The position numbers were made by a program, and so were the translations under genes. A model generated the notes under the pieces. It ran no database searches. It worked only from the letters and a program-made list of their open reading frames with translations, and had not been told where the DNA came from. From JADJNW01 sp964517175 (lineage in GTDB: Bacteria > Bacteroidota > Bacteroidia > Chitinophagales > Saprospiraceae), in the NCBI GenBank assembly GCA_964517175.1, contig CAZFBU010000029.1, positions 1 through 33,904 on the forward strand: DNA of 33,904 nt, read 5' to 3'. Shown here in pieces: positions 6,330 to 14,729 of the stretch (its first letter is position 1; each line of letters opens with the position of its first letter).

Positions 6330-9311
6330 ATGAAAAAAATCCTCTTATTCCCATTTTTACTCGTCATGGGTTATGCTGTCTGCTGGGCGCAACTGACCTC
6401 CGAGATCCTATCCGGCTTAAAGCTGCGCAACATCGGCCCGGCGACCATGAGCGGTAGAATTGTGGATATTGAAGCGGTAGAAAGGGATCCCTATACTTTT
6501 TACATTGCATCAGCAACGGGCGGCGTGTGGAAAACGACCAACAACGGTGTGACTTTTCAGCCGGTTTTTGAAAACGAAGCGACGCACTCCGTCGGCGATA
6601 TTGCGTTGCATCAGGCACATCCGAAATTCGTGTGGGTTGGCACGGGCGAGCGCGCCAATCGCCAAAGCTCCTCTTGGGGCGACGGAATTTATAAATCTTC
6701 CGATAGCGGTAAAACCTGGACGAACGTGGGTTTGCACGATTCGCATCACATCGGCCGGATTGTCACGCACCCAACGGATACGAACACCGTTTACGTGGCA
6801 GCGATGGGGCGCCTCTGGGGCGCAAACGAAGAACGCGGGCTCTACAAAACAACCGACGGCGGCAAAACCTGGAACCGCATTTTGAATATCAATGAAAATA
6901 CCGGCGTGGTGGATGTGGCGATGGATCCCTCTGATCCGGGCATTCTCTACGCGGCGACCTATCAGCGACGACGTACGCCCTTTGGCTTTCATGGCGACGG
7001 GCCGGGCAGTGGTTTGCACAAATCCACCGATGGCGGAAACACCTGGACCAAACTGACCGAAGGTTTGCCGGCGGGCGAGGTCGGGCGCATTGGCATTTCC
7101 ATTTACAGAAAAGACCCGAACATCGTGTATGTCTGCGTGGAGCAAGGCTACCAATACAATGCATCTACCGCTTACAACCGGCGTAAGGCGGGTATCTATC
7201 GCTCGGAAGATAAAGGCGAAACCTGGACCTACATGAGCGACTGGAACCCGCGCCCCATGTACGCCAGCCAGATACTGGTGGACCCGAACAACGATCAGCG
7301 CATTTATATGCAAAACAGCTTCAGTTATTCCAATGACGGTGGTAAAACCTTTACCAACGCCCGCCAATCGTTGCACGGAGACGACCGTTTTCTCTGGATC
7401 AACCCAAATGATTCGCGTCACGTGATTAAAGCCGACGACGGCGGTTTGGGCATTTCTTATGACAAAGCGAAGACTTGGTTGTATGTGACTTCACTGCCCG
7501 TGAGCCAGTATTACCGAGTGAGCGTGGATATGCGTCATCCGTACTGGGTATATGGCGGCTTGCAGGATAACGGCAGTTGGATGGGNNNNNNNNNNNNNNN
7601 NNNNNNNNNNNNNNNNNNNNNNNNNNNNNNNNNNNNNNNNNNNNNNNNNNNNNNNNNNNNNNNNNNNNNNNNNNNNNNNNNNNNNGCCTGGGGACCGGGC
7701 TTGCCCGAACCCGAATTGGGCAACGCGATGGCGCCTGCCAACTGGGACGGACCGTTTTTTATCTCTGCTCACAATCCGAACAAAATTTACGCCGGCACGA
7801 ATATTTTATGGCGGAGTACCGACGGTGGCGATTCGTGGGAAAATCTGAGCGATCTGACCACCAAAGTAAACCGTCGCGAGCTCACCATCATGGGCGAACG
7901 CGCCGATACCTCTACCGCTTCGCTGGATGACGGCATTCCCTACTATCCGACGTTGACGGCGATTGCCGAATCGCCTTTGCAGGCAGGTATGCTCTACGTC
8001 GGCACGGACGATGGCAATGTGCAGATTTCCATGAATGACGGCAAAGACTGGACGGAAGTGTCCGATCGGATGCCCGGGCTGCCCGGTTCCACCTGGATCA
8101 ACACGATCGAAGTTTCCACGCACAATGCAGGTATGGCTTACGTCGCGATTAATAATTACCGCAACGACGATTTCACCAATTATTTGTACAAAACGACCGA
8201 CTTCGGTAAAACCTGGACCTCCGTCGTCGGCGACTTGCCGGCAAATCGCGTGGTGCGCACCATGCGCGAAGACCCGCGCAACCCGAATGTACTGTACCTG
8301 GGCACGGAACTGGGACTGTTCGTTTCCATTGATGGCGGCAAGCGTTGGGTAGAATTAAAAAACAACATGCCGACCCTGGCTTTTAACGATCTGGTCGTAC
8401 ATCCTCGCGACAACGACCTGGTGCTCGGCACGCACGGGCGCGGCATCTGGATTCTGGATAATTTGAACGCCATTCAGGAAATGACGCCGCAGGTTATGAA
8501 TCAGCAGGCGCATTTGTTCCGCGTTCCGACCGGCGAAATGATCAATTACACCCGCGCAGGCGGGCACACCGGCGACATGATCTTCCGGGGGGAGAACCCA
8601 CCCGACGGCACGATCATTGATTTCTATTTAAAAAATCCGGTCGCGAAAAAAGACATCGCATTAGCCATTTATACCCAGGACGGTAAATTAGTCAAAGCAT
8701 TAAAACCGGATACGACGGCTGGCATTCAGCGTGTGATCTGGGATTTTCATTACGAAAACCTGGCTGGTATGCCAAACAATCCGTATGATACCACCAGCAA
8801 CAACCGCCGCCAGCGGCCGGGACCGGATGGTCCGCTGGCAATGCCCGGCTTGTACGTGGCAAAGCTCACCGTCAACGGGCAGGATTATGAGCAAACCTTT
8901 ATAATCAAAGATGATCCGAGGGTAACTATTGAGATCGAAGATCGGGCGGCGTGGACCGAGACGATGTTTGCGCTTGGCGATTTGTACGAAAAAGTACTGT
9001 CGGATATGAAGCCGGTGAAAAAGGTTCATTGGCAGTTGGAAAACATCAAAAACACCTCCAAACTGGACGAGGCAACAGTAGCCGAGATCAGGGAACTCGA
9101 CCGCATGTACGACGAATTGCTCAGTCGCACGCGCGGGTTGTACGGTTCCGTTTCCCGCTGGATGGGCAAAATGACCCACGACCAGATGGCACAAATGCGC
9201 TATTTTCAGGAGATGGTGAATCAGCTAACCTCACGCAAGGATGCTTTGCTGAAGATGATCCCGAAACTGAATAAAAAACTCGATAAGGAAAATCAGATCG
9301 AAGTGAAATAA
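6330..9311 (+). CDS. Secreted BNR/sortilin-like beta-propeller protein (contains a gap)
   Basis: A large exported protein with a signal peptide ending near CWA-Q21 and many Asp-box repeats (S/T-x-D-x-G-x-T/S-W), for example KSSDSGKTW, KTTDGGKTW, KSTDGGNTW, RSEDKGETW, RSTDGGDSW, KTTDFGKTW and VSIDGGKRW. It therefore folds as one or two BNR/VPS10-sortilin-type propellers. The last 300 residues are a non-propeller region with a helical C-terminus. Members are often labelled glycosyl hydrolase, but I see no catalytic signature and would not assign activity. A 100-N gap at 7586-7685 interrupts it between GGLQDNGSWMG and AWGPGLPEPE, so the exact length is unknown. It is followed after 39 bp by an S10 peptidase, probably the same operon. 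Confidence 0.8.
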   Translation: MKKILLFPFLLVMGYAVCWAQLTSEILSGLKLRNIGPATMSGRIVDIEAVERDPYTFYIASATGGVWKTTNNGVTFQPVFENEATHSVGDIALHQAHPKFVWVGTGERANRQSSSWGDGIYKSSDSGKTWTNVGLHDSHHIGRIVTHPTDTNTVYVAAMGRLWGANEERGLYKTTDGGKTWNRILNINENTGVVDVAMDPSDPGILYAATYQRRRTPFGFHGDGPGSGLHKSTDGGNTWTKLTEGLPAGEVGRIGISIYRKDPNIVYVCVEQGYQYNASTAYNRRKAGIYRSEDKGETWTYMSDWNPRPMYASQILVDPNNDQRIYMQNSFSYSNDGGKTFTNARQSLHGDDRFLWINPNDSRHVIKADDGGLGISYDKAKTWLYVTSLPVSQYYRVSVDMRHPYWVYGGLQDNGSWMXXXXXXXXXXXXXXXXXXXXXXXXXXXXXXXXXXAWGPGLPEPELGNAMAPANWDGPFFISAHNPNKIYAGTNILWRSTDGGDSWENLSDLTTKVNRRELTIMGERADTSTASLDDGIPYYPTLTAIAESPLQAGMLYVGTDDGNVQISMNDGKDWTEVSDRMPGLPGSTWINTIEVSTHNAGMAYVAINNYRNDDFTNYLYKTTDFGKTWTSVVGDLPANRVVRTMREDPRNPNVLYLGTELGLFVSIDGGKRWVELKNNMPTLAFNDLVVHPRDNDLVLGTHGRGIWILDNLNAIQEMTPQVMNQQAHLFRVPTGEMINYTRAGGHTGDMIFRGENPPDGTIIDFYLKNPVAKKDIALAIYTQDGKLVKALKPDTTAGIQRVIWDFHYENLAGMPNNPYDTTSNNRRQRPGPDGPLAMPGLYVAKLTVNGQDYEQTFIIKDDPRVTIEIEDRAAWTETMFALGDLYEKVLSDMKPVKKVHWQLENIKNTSKLDEATVAEIRELDRMYDELLSRTRGLYGSVSRWMGKMTHDQMAQMRYFQEMVNQLTSRKDALLKMIPKLNKKLDKENQIEVK
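7586..7685. other. Assembly gap 1 (100 N)
   Basis: This run of exactly 100 N is the conventional placeholder for a gap of unknown size. It falls inside the BNR propeller gene. The frame happens to be preserved across it, which says only that a placeholder of 100 is compatible, not that 33 residues are missing. No sequence is duplicated on the two sides. Confidence 0.95.
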
Positions 9312-9350
9312 TTTTTAATTCTTGTTCAACTAAAATTTTCAAAAATAAAG

Positions 9351-10841
9351 ATGAAAAAACTAATCACCTTAACAACTTTACTGACAGCATTCACGCTACT
9401 GCTGCAGGCGCAGGAAACCCGCATGCTCCCGGCAGATACGATGGTTGTGACCAAGCACCAGACGACCATCAAGGGGCAGCGCATTCCTTACACCGCAACG
9501 ACGGGTACGCAGCCCGTTTGGAATGCCGATGGCAAACCCGTCGCGGCGCTTTTTTACACCTACTACGAACGCTCGGACGTGCAGGATCGCGCGGCGCGCC
9601 CGCTGGTGATCTCCTTCAACGGCGGTCCTGGCTCGGCTTCGGTTTGGATGCACATTGCCTACACCGGTCCGCGTATTTTGCAGATCGACGGCGAAGGCTA
9701 CCCGGTGCAGCCTTACGGTGTTAAAGAAAATCCGCATTCTATTCTGGATGTGGCGGACATCGTTTTTGTCAATCCGGTCAACACCGGCTACTCCCGCATT
9801 TTGGATAAAGATGCAAAACCGGAAACGTTTTTCGGTGTGAATGAAGACATCCGCTATCTGGCAGAATGGATCAACACCTTCGTCACCCGGAAAAACCGCT
9901 GGCAATCACCGAAATATCTGATCGGCGAAAGCTACGGTACGACGCGGGTCTCGGGCTTGGCGCTGGAATTGCAAAATTCGCAGTGGATGTACCTGAACGG
10001 CGTCATTCTGGTATCGCCCACCGGTTTGGGTATCGATCGCGACGGTCCGGTGGATGCAGCGAATCGTCTGCCTTATTTCGCAGCAGCAGCCTGGTATCAA
10101 AAGGCGCTGGTGCCGGAATTGCAACAAAGGGATTTGGAGGAACTATTGCCAGAGGTGGAGAATTTTACCATCAATGAACTGCTGCCGGCGATGGCGATGG
10201 GCGGTTTTATTGCGCCGGAAAAGCGCGATGCGATGGCGGAGAAAATGGCGTACTATTCTGGCTTGTCGAAGAAGACCGTTTTGCAGCACAATCTTGACAT
10301 TTCAACCTCCTTTTTCTGGAAAGATTTGCTGCGCGAGCGTGGCGGCTACACGGTCGGGCGGCTGGATTCGCGCTACCTGGGTATCGATAGAATGGAAGGC
10401 GGCGACCGCCCGGATTACAATTCTGAAATCACGTCCTGGCTGCATTCTTTTACCCCGGCGATCAATTACTACTTTCACAATGAATTGAATTTCAAGACAG
10501 ACATCAAGTACAACATGTTTGGGCCGGTTCGCCCCTGGAACCGCGATGGCGACAACACGGGTGAGAATTTGCGACAGGCAATGGCCCAAAACCCCTACCT
10601 GAAAGTAATGGTTCAATCCGGCTATTACGATGGCGCGACGACTTATTTCAATGCGAAATACACCATGTGGCACCTCGATCCGAGTGGTAAAATGAAGGAT
10701 CGGCTGCGCTTTGAAGGCTACCGCAGCGGGCACATGATGTACCTGCGCGCTGAGGATTTGAAAAATGCCAATGATGACATTCGTGAGTTTATCAAATCGT
10801 CTTTGCCTGCAAAAGGCGAACCGGCGATTTACAAGCCATAA
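9351..10841 (+). CDS. S10 family serine carboxypeptidase, secreted
   Basis: A 496-residue peptidase with a Sec signal peptide (MKKLITLTTLLTAFTLLLQA-Q). It carries all S10 carboxypeptidase landmarks: the FNGGPGSAS oxyanion/substrate block, nucleophile Ser194 in IGESYGTTR, Asp427 in GYYDGATTY and His461 in YRSGHMMYL. Such enzymes remove C-terminal amino acids from peptides at acidic to neutral pH, here after export to the periplasm or outside. The gene lies 39 bp after the BNR propeller gene on the same strand with no visible terminator between, so co-transcription is likely. Its end is followed by a convergent hairpin at 10864-10943. Confidence 0.93.
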   Translation: MKKLITLTTLLTAFTLLLQAQETRMLPADTMVVTKHQTTIKGQRIPYTATTGTQPVWNADGKPVAALFYTYYERSDVQDRAARPLVISFNGGPGSASVWMHIAYTGPRILQIDGEGYPVQPYGVKENPHSILDVADIVFVNPVNTGYSRILDKDAKPETFFGVNEDIRYLAEWINTFVTRKNRWQSPKYLIGESYGTTRVSGLALELQNSQWMYLNGVILVSPTGLGIDRDGPVDAANRLPYFAAAAWYQKALVPELQQRDLEELLPEVENFTINELLPAMAMGGFIAPEKRDAMAEKMAYYSGLSKKTVLQHNLDISTSFFWKDLLRERGGYTVGRLDSRYLGIDRMEGGDRPDYNSEITSWLHSFTPAINYYFHNELNFKTDIKYNMFGPVRPWNRDGDNTGENLRQAMAQNPYLKVMVQSGYYDGATTYFNAKYTMWHLDPSGKMKDRLRFEGYRSGHMMYLRAEDLKNANDDIREFIKSSLPAKGEPAIYKP

Positions 10842-10863
10842 TCCATTTCAGGATGTGAAAAAC

Positions 10864-10943
10864 GGGTGGTGTATCGAATTTTTGGGCGCATTTTTTTGAA
10901 CCTGCCAGGGTTTGCGAAAGAAAAAGGATTTGATACATCACCC
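10864..10943. terminator. Long imperfect hairpin between convergent genes
   Basis: GGGTGGTGTATCGAAT (10864-10879) pairs with ATTTGATACATCACCC (10928-10943) over 16 positions, two of them G-U. The 48-nt interior contains T-rich and A-rich stretches, a matching CGCA/TGCG pair and the small quasi-palindrome CCTGCCAGGG. It separates the S10 gene (+) from the Rieske gene (-), and its right arm overlaps the last codon and stop of the latter. It is probably a bidirectional terminator, though a palindromic interspersed repeat is possible. Confidence 0.45.
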
Positions 10944-11483
10944 CAAAAACCGAGCCACCAGCCGGTGAAAATGATGCACGCAGGGCTCCTGCTTCGCAGA
11001 ATAACGCCCGTGCCGATAAAACCGAGACCGCACGCCCAATTGCGCGCTTTCAACGACGGCATCGTCTTCGTGTTCAGTTTCGTCAATGCGGTTCACTTCG
11101 CGGTCAAAATCAATACCCTCAAAGTAGTAGGTGCGGTAGTGGATGCGCGTGCGCGTCTGGCTGAGCGGCTGCACGGCGTTGAACGACAGCCCCCAGGGGT
11201 AGAAGTTGAACATCAGATTCGGAAAAACCCAAAAGTAATAGCCGTAAATCTTCCGTCCGTGGTCGGGCGCACCCGCCGGAATGTCGAAGCAGGGCTCGCC
11301 TTCTTTTGCAATACCGATTTGCAAATTGCAATAGGGAAATAATTCGTATTCGTACTGCCCAAAATCCAGTGCTTTGTTCAGCGCCGGATGCACAAACGGG
11401 ATGTGCAAACCTTCCAGATAATTATCGCAGTACAACGCCCAGTTGGCTTCGATGATATAATCCTGCGAATCCTGCGGCGCGTA
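10938..11483 (-). CDS. Rieske-type ring-hydroxylating oxygenase alpha subunit, C-terminal part
   Basis: 181 codons plus stop are visible; the 5' part is lost in the gap at 11484-11583. The sequence is the catalytic SRPBCC-like domain of Rieske non-heme iron oxygenases. DNYLEGLHIPFVHPAL supplies the mononuclear-iron His-x4-His pair, and the conserved acidic EDDAVVESAQLGVRSRFY helix near the C-terminus contains the candidate third ligand. The sequence ends VHHFHRLVARFLG. The N-terminal Rieske 2Fe-2S domain (CxH...CxxH) is not visible. By comparison with the family's usual 350-odd residues, about half of the protein is missing. The terminal pattern is closest to the choline-monooxygenase-like branch, but the substrate cannot be assigned. 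Confidence 0.85.
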   Translation of the reverse strand, partial: YAPQDSQDYIIEANWALYCDNYLEGLHIPFVHPALNKALDFGQYEYELFPYCNLQIGIAKEGEPCFDIPAGAPDHGRKIYGYYFWVFPNLMFNFYPWGLSFNAVQPLSQTRTRIHYRTYYFEGIDFDREVNRIDETEHEDDAVVESAQLGVRSRFYRHGRYSAKQEPCVHHFHRLVARFLG

Positions 11484-11583
11484 NNNNNNNNNNNNNNNNN
11501 NNNNNNNNNNNNNNNNNNNNNNNNNNNNNNNNNNNNNNNNNNNNNNNNNNNNNNNNNNNNNNNNNNNNNNNNNNNNNNNNNNN
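11484..11583. other. Assembly gap 2 (100 N)
   Basis: A placeholder gap between the truncated Rieske oxygenase (minus) and the ECF sigma gene (plus). The missing Rieske N-terminus alone needs roughly 500 bp, so the true gap is probably much longer than 100. It should also contain the divergent promoter region. No duplicated sequence flanks it. Confidence 0.95.
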
Positions 11584-11621
11584 TATTTTGTAGTCCAACC
11601 AACAAATTCACTTGCGTGCCA

Positions 11622-12191
11622 ATGCCGAAAACGGATACATCGGACGAGAACATCCTGAGTCTTCTGCAAAATGTCGAGACGGCGGAGCGTGGCTTCCGAC
11701 TGCTGATGCAGAAATATCAGGAGCAGCTCTACTGGGTAGTGCGGCGGATGGTCGGCGAGCACGACGATGCAAATGACGTTTTGCAAAACTGTTTGATCAA
11801 AATTTATCGCAACATTCACAAATTTGAAAAAAAGTCCAAATTGTACACGTGGATGTACCGCATTGCGACCAATGAAGCGATCACGTTTTTGAACAAGCAG
11901 AAGCGCCAGGCAACCAACTCCATCGAGGATGGTGAAATGCCGATTGCCGAGCAATTGCAGGCGGATGCCAGCCCGGATGGAGATGCGTTGCAGCAGCGTT
12001 TGCAGCAGGCACTGGCGGCGTTGCCAGAGAAGCAGCGATTGGTGTTCCACATGCGCTACTACGATGAGCTGAGCTATGAAGATATTTCCCGGACGCTGGG
12101 CACGTCCGTCGGCGCATTGAAAGCATCGTATCACCACGCGGTGAAAAAAATTGAATCGTATTTTCAAGCTATAGAAATGAGTGAGCTATGA
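11622..12191 (+). CDS. ECF-type sigma-70 family RNA polymerase sigma factor
   Basis: A 189-residue two-domain ECF sigma factor. Region 2 spans about residues 25-93, with the core-binding helix HDDANDVLQNCLIKIY and the -10 recognition segment KLYTWMYRIATNEAI. Region 4 spans about 125-178, with LPEKQRLVFHMRYYDELSYEDISRTLG and the HTH recognition helix SVGALKASYHHAVKK. The ATG at 11622 is chosen because upstream codons run into the assembly gap; TATTTTG at 11584-11590 could be its -7 box. Its stop overlaps the next start by 4 nt (ATGA), indicating translational coupling to the anti-sigma-like protein. It directs transcription of an envelope or stress regulon in response to the downstream partners. 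Confidence 0.93.
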   Translation: MPKTDTSDENILSLLQNVETAERGFRLLMQKYQEQLYWVVRRMVGEHDDANDVLQNCLIKIYRNIHKFEKKSKLYTWMYRIATNEAITFLNKQKRQATNSIEDGEMPIAEQLQADASPDGDALQQRLQQALAALPEKQRLVFHMRYYDELSYEDISRTLGTSVGALKASYHHAVKKIESYFQAIEMSEL

Positions 12192-12700
12192 AAAAGAAGG
12201 AGGATGTCAAAAAGGAATTGCAGGAGCTTTCGCCCTTGCTCGCCAGAATGAAGGCGCAGGAGCTAAAGCTGGAAGTGCCGGAAAATTATTTCGATGCATT
12301 GCCCAACCAGCTATGGGAGCAGATCAAGCTGATGCCGCAGCCCGAGCGTGCGCAGCCGAGCTGGTGGGAACGCCTGCAAGCTAATTTGCAGGTGCTGTTG
12401 CAGCCGCGCATCGCCTTTGGTTTGGCTACCTTCGCGGTGCTGATCGTAGCGGGGATTTATTTTTTGAAGCCGACTATGTCAAGTAATGATCCGTTTGCGC
12501 AACTTACGGCCGAAGAAGTCACGGCGTACATGGCGCAGAATGCGGAAGAATTCGAACCGGCGATGCTGCTGGAAGCGATGGGCAATTCGTCGAACATGAG
12601 CATTTTGTCGGGCTCGGAATTTAGCGATTCGGAAATCGATCAGCTACTGGATGATGTTGTCGAACAACTGGACGACGAATCGTTGGAAGACCTTTTATAA
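12188..12700 (+). CDS. Single-pass membrane protein, putative anti-sigma factor
   Basis: A 170-residue protein. Residues 1-73 are cytoplasmic and helical, with a VPENYFDALP motif at 30-39. One transmembrane helix spans about 74-93 (RIAFGLATFAVLIVAGIYFL), and the C-terminal region is periplasmic and acidic (SDSEIDQLLDDVVEQLDDESLEDLL). This topology and the 4-nt overlap with the ECF sigma gene fit a membrane anti-sigma factor. I see no zinc-binding HxxxCxxC motif, so it is not a classical ZAS protein. Similar small proteins with the VPxxYFxxL motif follow ECF sigma genes in many Bacteroidota. Function is inferred from position and topology. Confidence 0.7.
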   Translation: MKKKEDVKKELQELSPLLARMKAQELKLEVPENYFDALPNQLWEQIKLMPQPERAQPSWWERLQANLQVLLQPRIAFGLATFAVLIVAGIYFLKPTMSSNDPFAQLTAEEVTAYMAQNAEEFEPAMLLEAMGNSSNMSILSGSEFSDSEIDQLLDDVVEQLDDESLEDLL

Positions 12701-12718
12701 ACTGTTAAACTTACGAAT

Positions 12719-13189
12719 ATGAAAAAAGGATGGATCAGTATTTTACTGCTTTGTTTTTTCGCAGTGACCGGTCATGCCCAGGATGAACCCGATATCCCCG
12801 AAGGCAGTCCGCTGGCGCAGCGCGTGGAAGCGATCAAAATCGCTTTCATTACCGAAAAACTGCAATTGACGCCGCGCGAGTCGCAGGAGTTTTGGCCGAT
12901 TTACAATGAATATCAGGACGAGCAAAAGAAAATTCGCAAAAGCTATCGGTTTTCGGATAGTTTTTCTACCATGACCGATAAACAGGCAGAGCAAATGCTC
13001 AACGATCACCTGGAAATGGAGCAGCGCCTGCTCGACGTAAAGCGCGACTATGTCAAGCGCATGCGCAGCGCTATTCCGGTGCGAAAAGTCGCCATGCTCG
13101 GCAGGGTAGAAAATGAATTCCGGAAGGAACTGGTGAAGCGCTTGCGCGAATTGCAAATGAACCGCCGCCGCCGGGGTGGAAACGAATAG
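12719..13189 (+). CDS. Periplasmic Spy/CpxP-like protein (sensor of ECF sigma factor type)
   Basis: A 156-residue exported helical protein. The signal peptide ends at GHA-Q21. The mature part is alpha-helical and charge-rich: an LTPRESQEFWPIYNEYQDEQKKI segment resembling the LTxxQ motif of Spy/CpxP/ZraP, then a long amphipathic helix and the basic tail RRRRGGNE. These proteins bind unfolded proteins or metals in the periplasm. In Bacteroidota, homologues next to ECF sigma genes are often called sensor of ECF-type sigma factor. It follows the anti-sigma-like gene by 18 bp, so the three genes form one operon. It is likely the periplasmic sensing arm; the ligand is unknown. Confidence 0.7.
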   Translation: MKKGWISILLLCFFAVTGHAQDEPDIPEGSPLAQRVEAIKIAFITEKLQLTPRESQEFWPIYNEYQDEQKKIRKSYRFSDSFSTMTDKQAEQMLNDHLEMEQRLLDVKRDYVKRMRSAIPVRKVAMLGRVENEFRKELVKRLRELQMNRRRRGGNE

Positions 13190-13218
13190 GTCAAACCTGG
13201 AAAAAACACCGCCCGTAT

Positions 13219-14055
13219 TCAAGTTTTGCGTATGTGCAGCTTGATGTCTTTTCGCGTAAGCGTTTCCACTTCTTCTGCCGAAACCGACACATACGTCAGG
13301 CTATTTGCCACGAAGACCTCCGCAAAAAATGTATCTCCCTTTTGAACGATCTGAATGACTTTGCCCACCAATTCCGCCGCCGCGTATTGCGGCAACGCTT
13401 TCGGTAGCCGGGCTTCGCTGATCTTTCCTTCGCTCAAAGTAAAAACGCGACTCGCCATTTTTACAATTTCTCCAACATCATGGCTTACCAGAATGATCGT
13501 CAGGTTGAATTTTTGATGCAATTTCAGAATGTAATCCTGAAGCCGGTTTCGCGTATGGTTATCCAGTGCTGACAACGGCTCATCCAAAAGCAAAACCCCT
13601 GGCTGATTGACCAGCGCCCGCGCCAAAGCCACGCGTTGCTGTTGCCCGCCGGAAAGGGTACTCGGATGGCGATCGGTCAGGGCTTCGAGCTCCATGATGC
13701 CGATCAATTCCTCCACGATCCCCGGATCGTGCCCGGGTTGCAGGGCATACGCCAGATTTTTTCGAACGGTCATATTCGGGAAAAGCGCATACTCCTGAAA
13801 AACAATGCCCACATTGCGCCGCTGGGGCGGAAGATTCATTTTCCGTTGCTGATCGAACCAGATATGATCCGCAAAAGCGATATGCCCCCATTCGGGTTTT
13901 GCCAGCCCCGCAATCATGCGCAGCAAGGTCGTTTTGCCGCTGCCCGAAGGTCCGGTTAACGCGACCAACTCGCCCACCGGAAGCTGCAATGCGACATCCA
14001 GCATCATTTCACCCTCGGCGAAGAGCAGCTTTTTTTGCACTTCTACATTCAGCAT
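13219..14055 (-). CDS. modC: Molybdate ABC transporter ATP-binding protein
   Basis: A 278-residue ABC ATPase with Walker A GPSGSGKT at 35-42, Q-loop Gln87 (VFQEYALFPN), signature LSGGQQQR at 134-141, Walker B VLLLDEP at 154-160 and switch His192. It powers molybdate (or tungstate) import through ModB. Its start overlaps the modB stop (TAATG, one shared base), which shows the operon directly. The C-terminal extension after about residue 215 is short, only a partial Mop/TOBE-like domain, so it is smaller than E. coli ModC (352 residues). It converges with the Spy-like gene at a distance of 29 bp. Confidence 0.9.
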   Translation of the reverse strand: MLNVEVQKKLLFAEGEMMLDVALQLPVGELVALTGPSGSGKTTLLRMIAGLAKPEWGHIAFADHIWFDQQRKMNLPPQRRNVGIVFQEYALFPNMTVRKNLAYALQPGHDPGIVEELIGIMELEALTDRHPSTLSGGQQQRVALARALVNQPGVLLLDEPLSALDNHTRNRLQDYILKLHQKFNLTIILVSHDVGEIVKMASRVFTLSEGKISEARLPKALPQYAAAELVGKVIQIVQKGDTFFAEVFVANSLTYVSVSAEEVETLTRKDIKLHIRKT

Positions 14056-14729
14056 TACATCAGACGTTTAGCTCGACGATTGAAGGTATAAACAATCAGC
14101 AAAATGAGAAATGAAAAGACCAATAAAACTGCCGCGTAGTTGTTAGCGGTTTGATAATTCAGGGCTTCCACCTCATCGTAAATGGCAATAGAAGCCACGC
14201 GGGTTTCGCCGGGGATGTTGCCCCCGATCATCAGGATGACGCCGAACTCGCCCACCGTGTGCGCAAATGCCAGCACCACTCCCGTGAGCAGGGATGTTTT
14301 GATATTCGGCAATAAGACTTTAAAAAAAGTTTCCAGTTTGGACTTTCCCAGCATGTAGGAGGCTTCCGCCAAATTTGGTGGTAAACTCTCCAGCCCCGCC
14401 TGCACCGGCTGCACCATGAACGGCAGGCTGTAAATGATCGACCCAACCACCAAGCCGGTAAACGAAAAGACGAGCCGGAAGTCAAAAGTTTGATCCAGCC
14501 ACGCGCCCAGCCAGCTATTCGGTCCGAAAGCAACCAGGAGGTAAAAACCCAAGACAGTAGGCGGCAATACCAATGGTAAACTCACCATCGCCTCCAGCAC
14601 CGGCTTGAAGCGCCACCGGATCGTCGCCAGCGCGTAGGCAATCGGAATGCCGATCAAGAGTAGGAAAATGGTGGTAACTGTGGCCAGTTCCAGCGTCAAT
14701 AGTAGCGTTTGTGCAAATGCATTATTCAT
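14055..14729 (-). CDS. modB: Molybdate ABC transporter permease
   Basis: A 224-residue inner-membrane permease with about five transmembrane helices. The EAA loop, EASYMLGKSKLETFFKVLLP at about residues 142-161, docks onto ModC. The SLPLVLPPTVLGFYLL segment is strongly typical of ModB. The length is the family norm. The ATG at 14729 lies inside the last codons of modA (8-nt overlap), and its own stop overlaps the modC start by one base, so translation of the three genes is coupled. It forms the translocation channel for molybdate delivered by ModA. Confidence 0.94.
   Translation of the reverse strand: MNNAFAQTLLLTLELATVTTIFLLLIGIPIAYALATIRWRFKPVLEAMVSLPLVLPPTVLGFYLLVAFGPNSWLGAWLDQTFDFRLVFSFTGLVVGSIIYSLPFMVQPVQAGLESLPPNLAEASYMLGKSKLETFFKVLLPNIKTSLLTGVVLAFAHTVGEFGVILMIGGNIPGETRVASIAIYDEVEALNYQTANNYAAVLLVFSFLILLIVYTFNRRAKRLM

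Noticed and set aside
6660..8360. Repeated short sequences that could suggest a CRISPR or tandem array
   Set aside because: They are coding Asp-box repeats of the BNR propeller with degenerate spacing.
11388..11621. Plus-strand extension of the sigma factor across gap 2
   Set aside because: The upstream part is antisense to the Rieske gene and the N run. Sigma homology starts after the ATG at 11622.
10938..12167. A long minus-strand open frame joining the Rieske oxygenase to sequence antisense to the sigma gene
   Set aside because: It passes through the 100-N gap and then reads the complement of a clear ECF sigma factor. The fusion is a product of the placeholder length.
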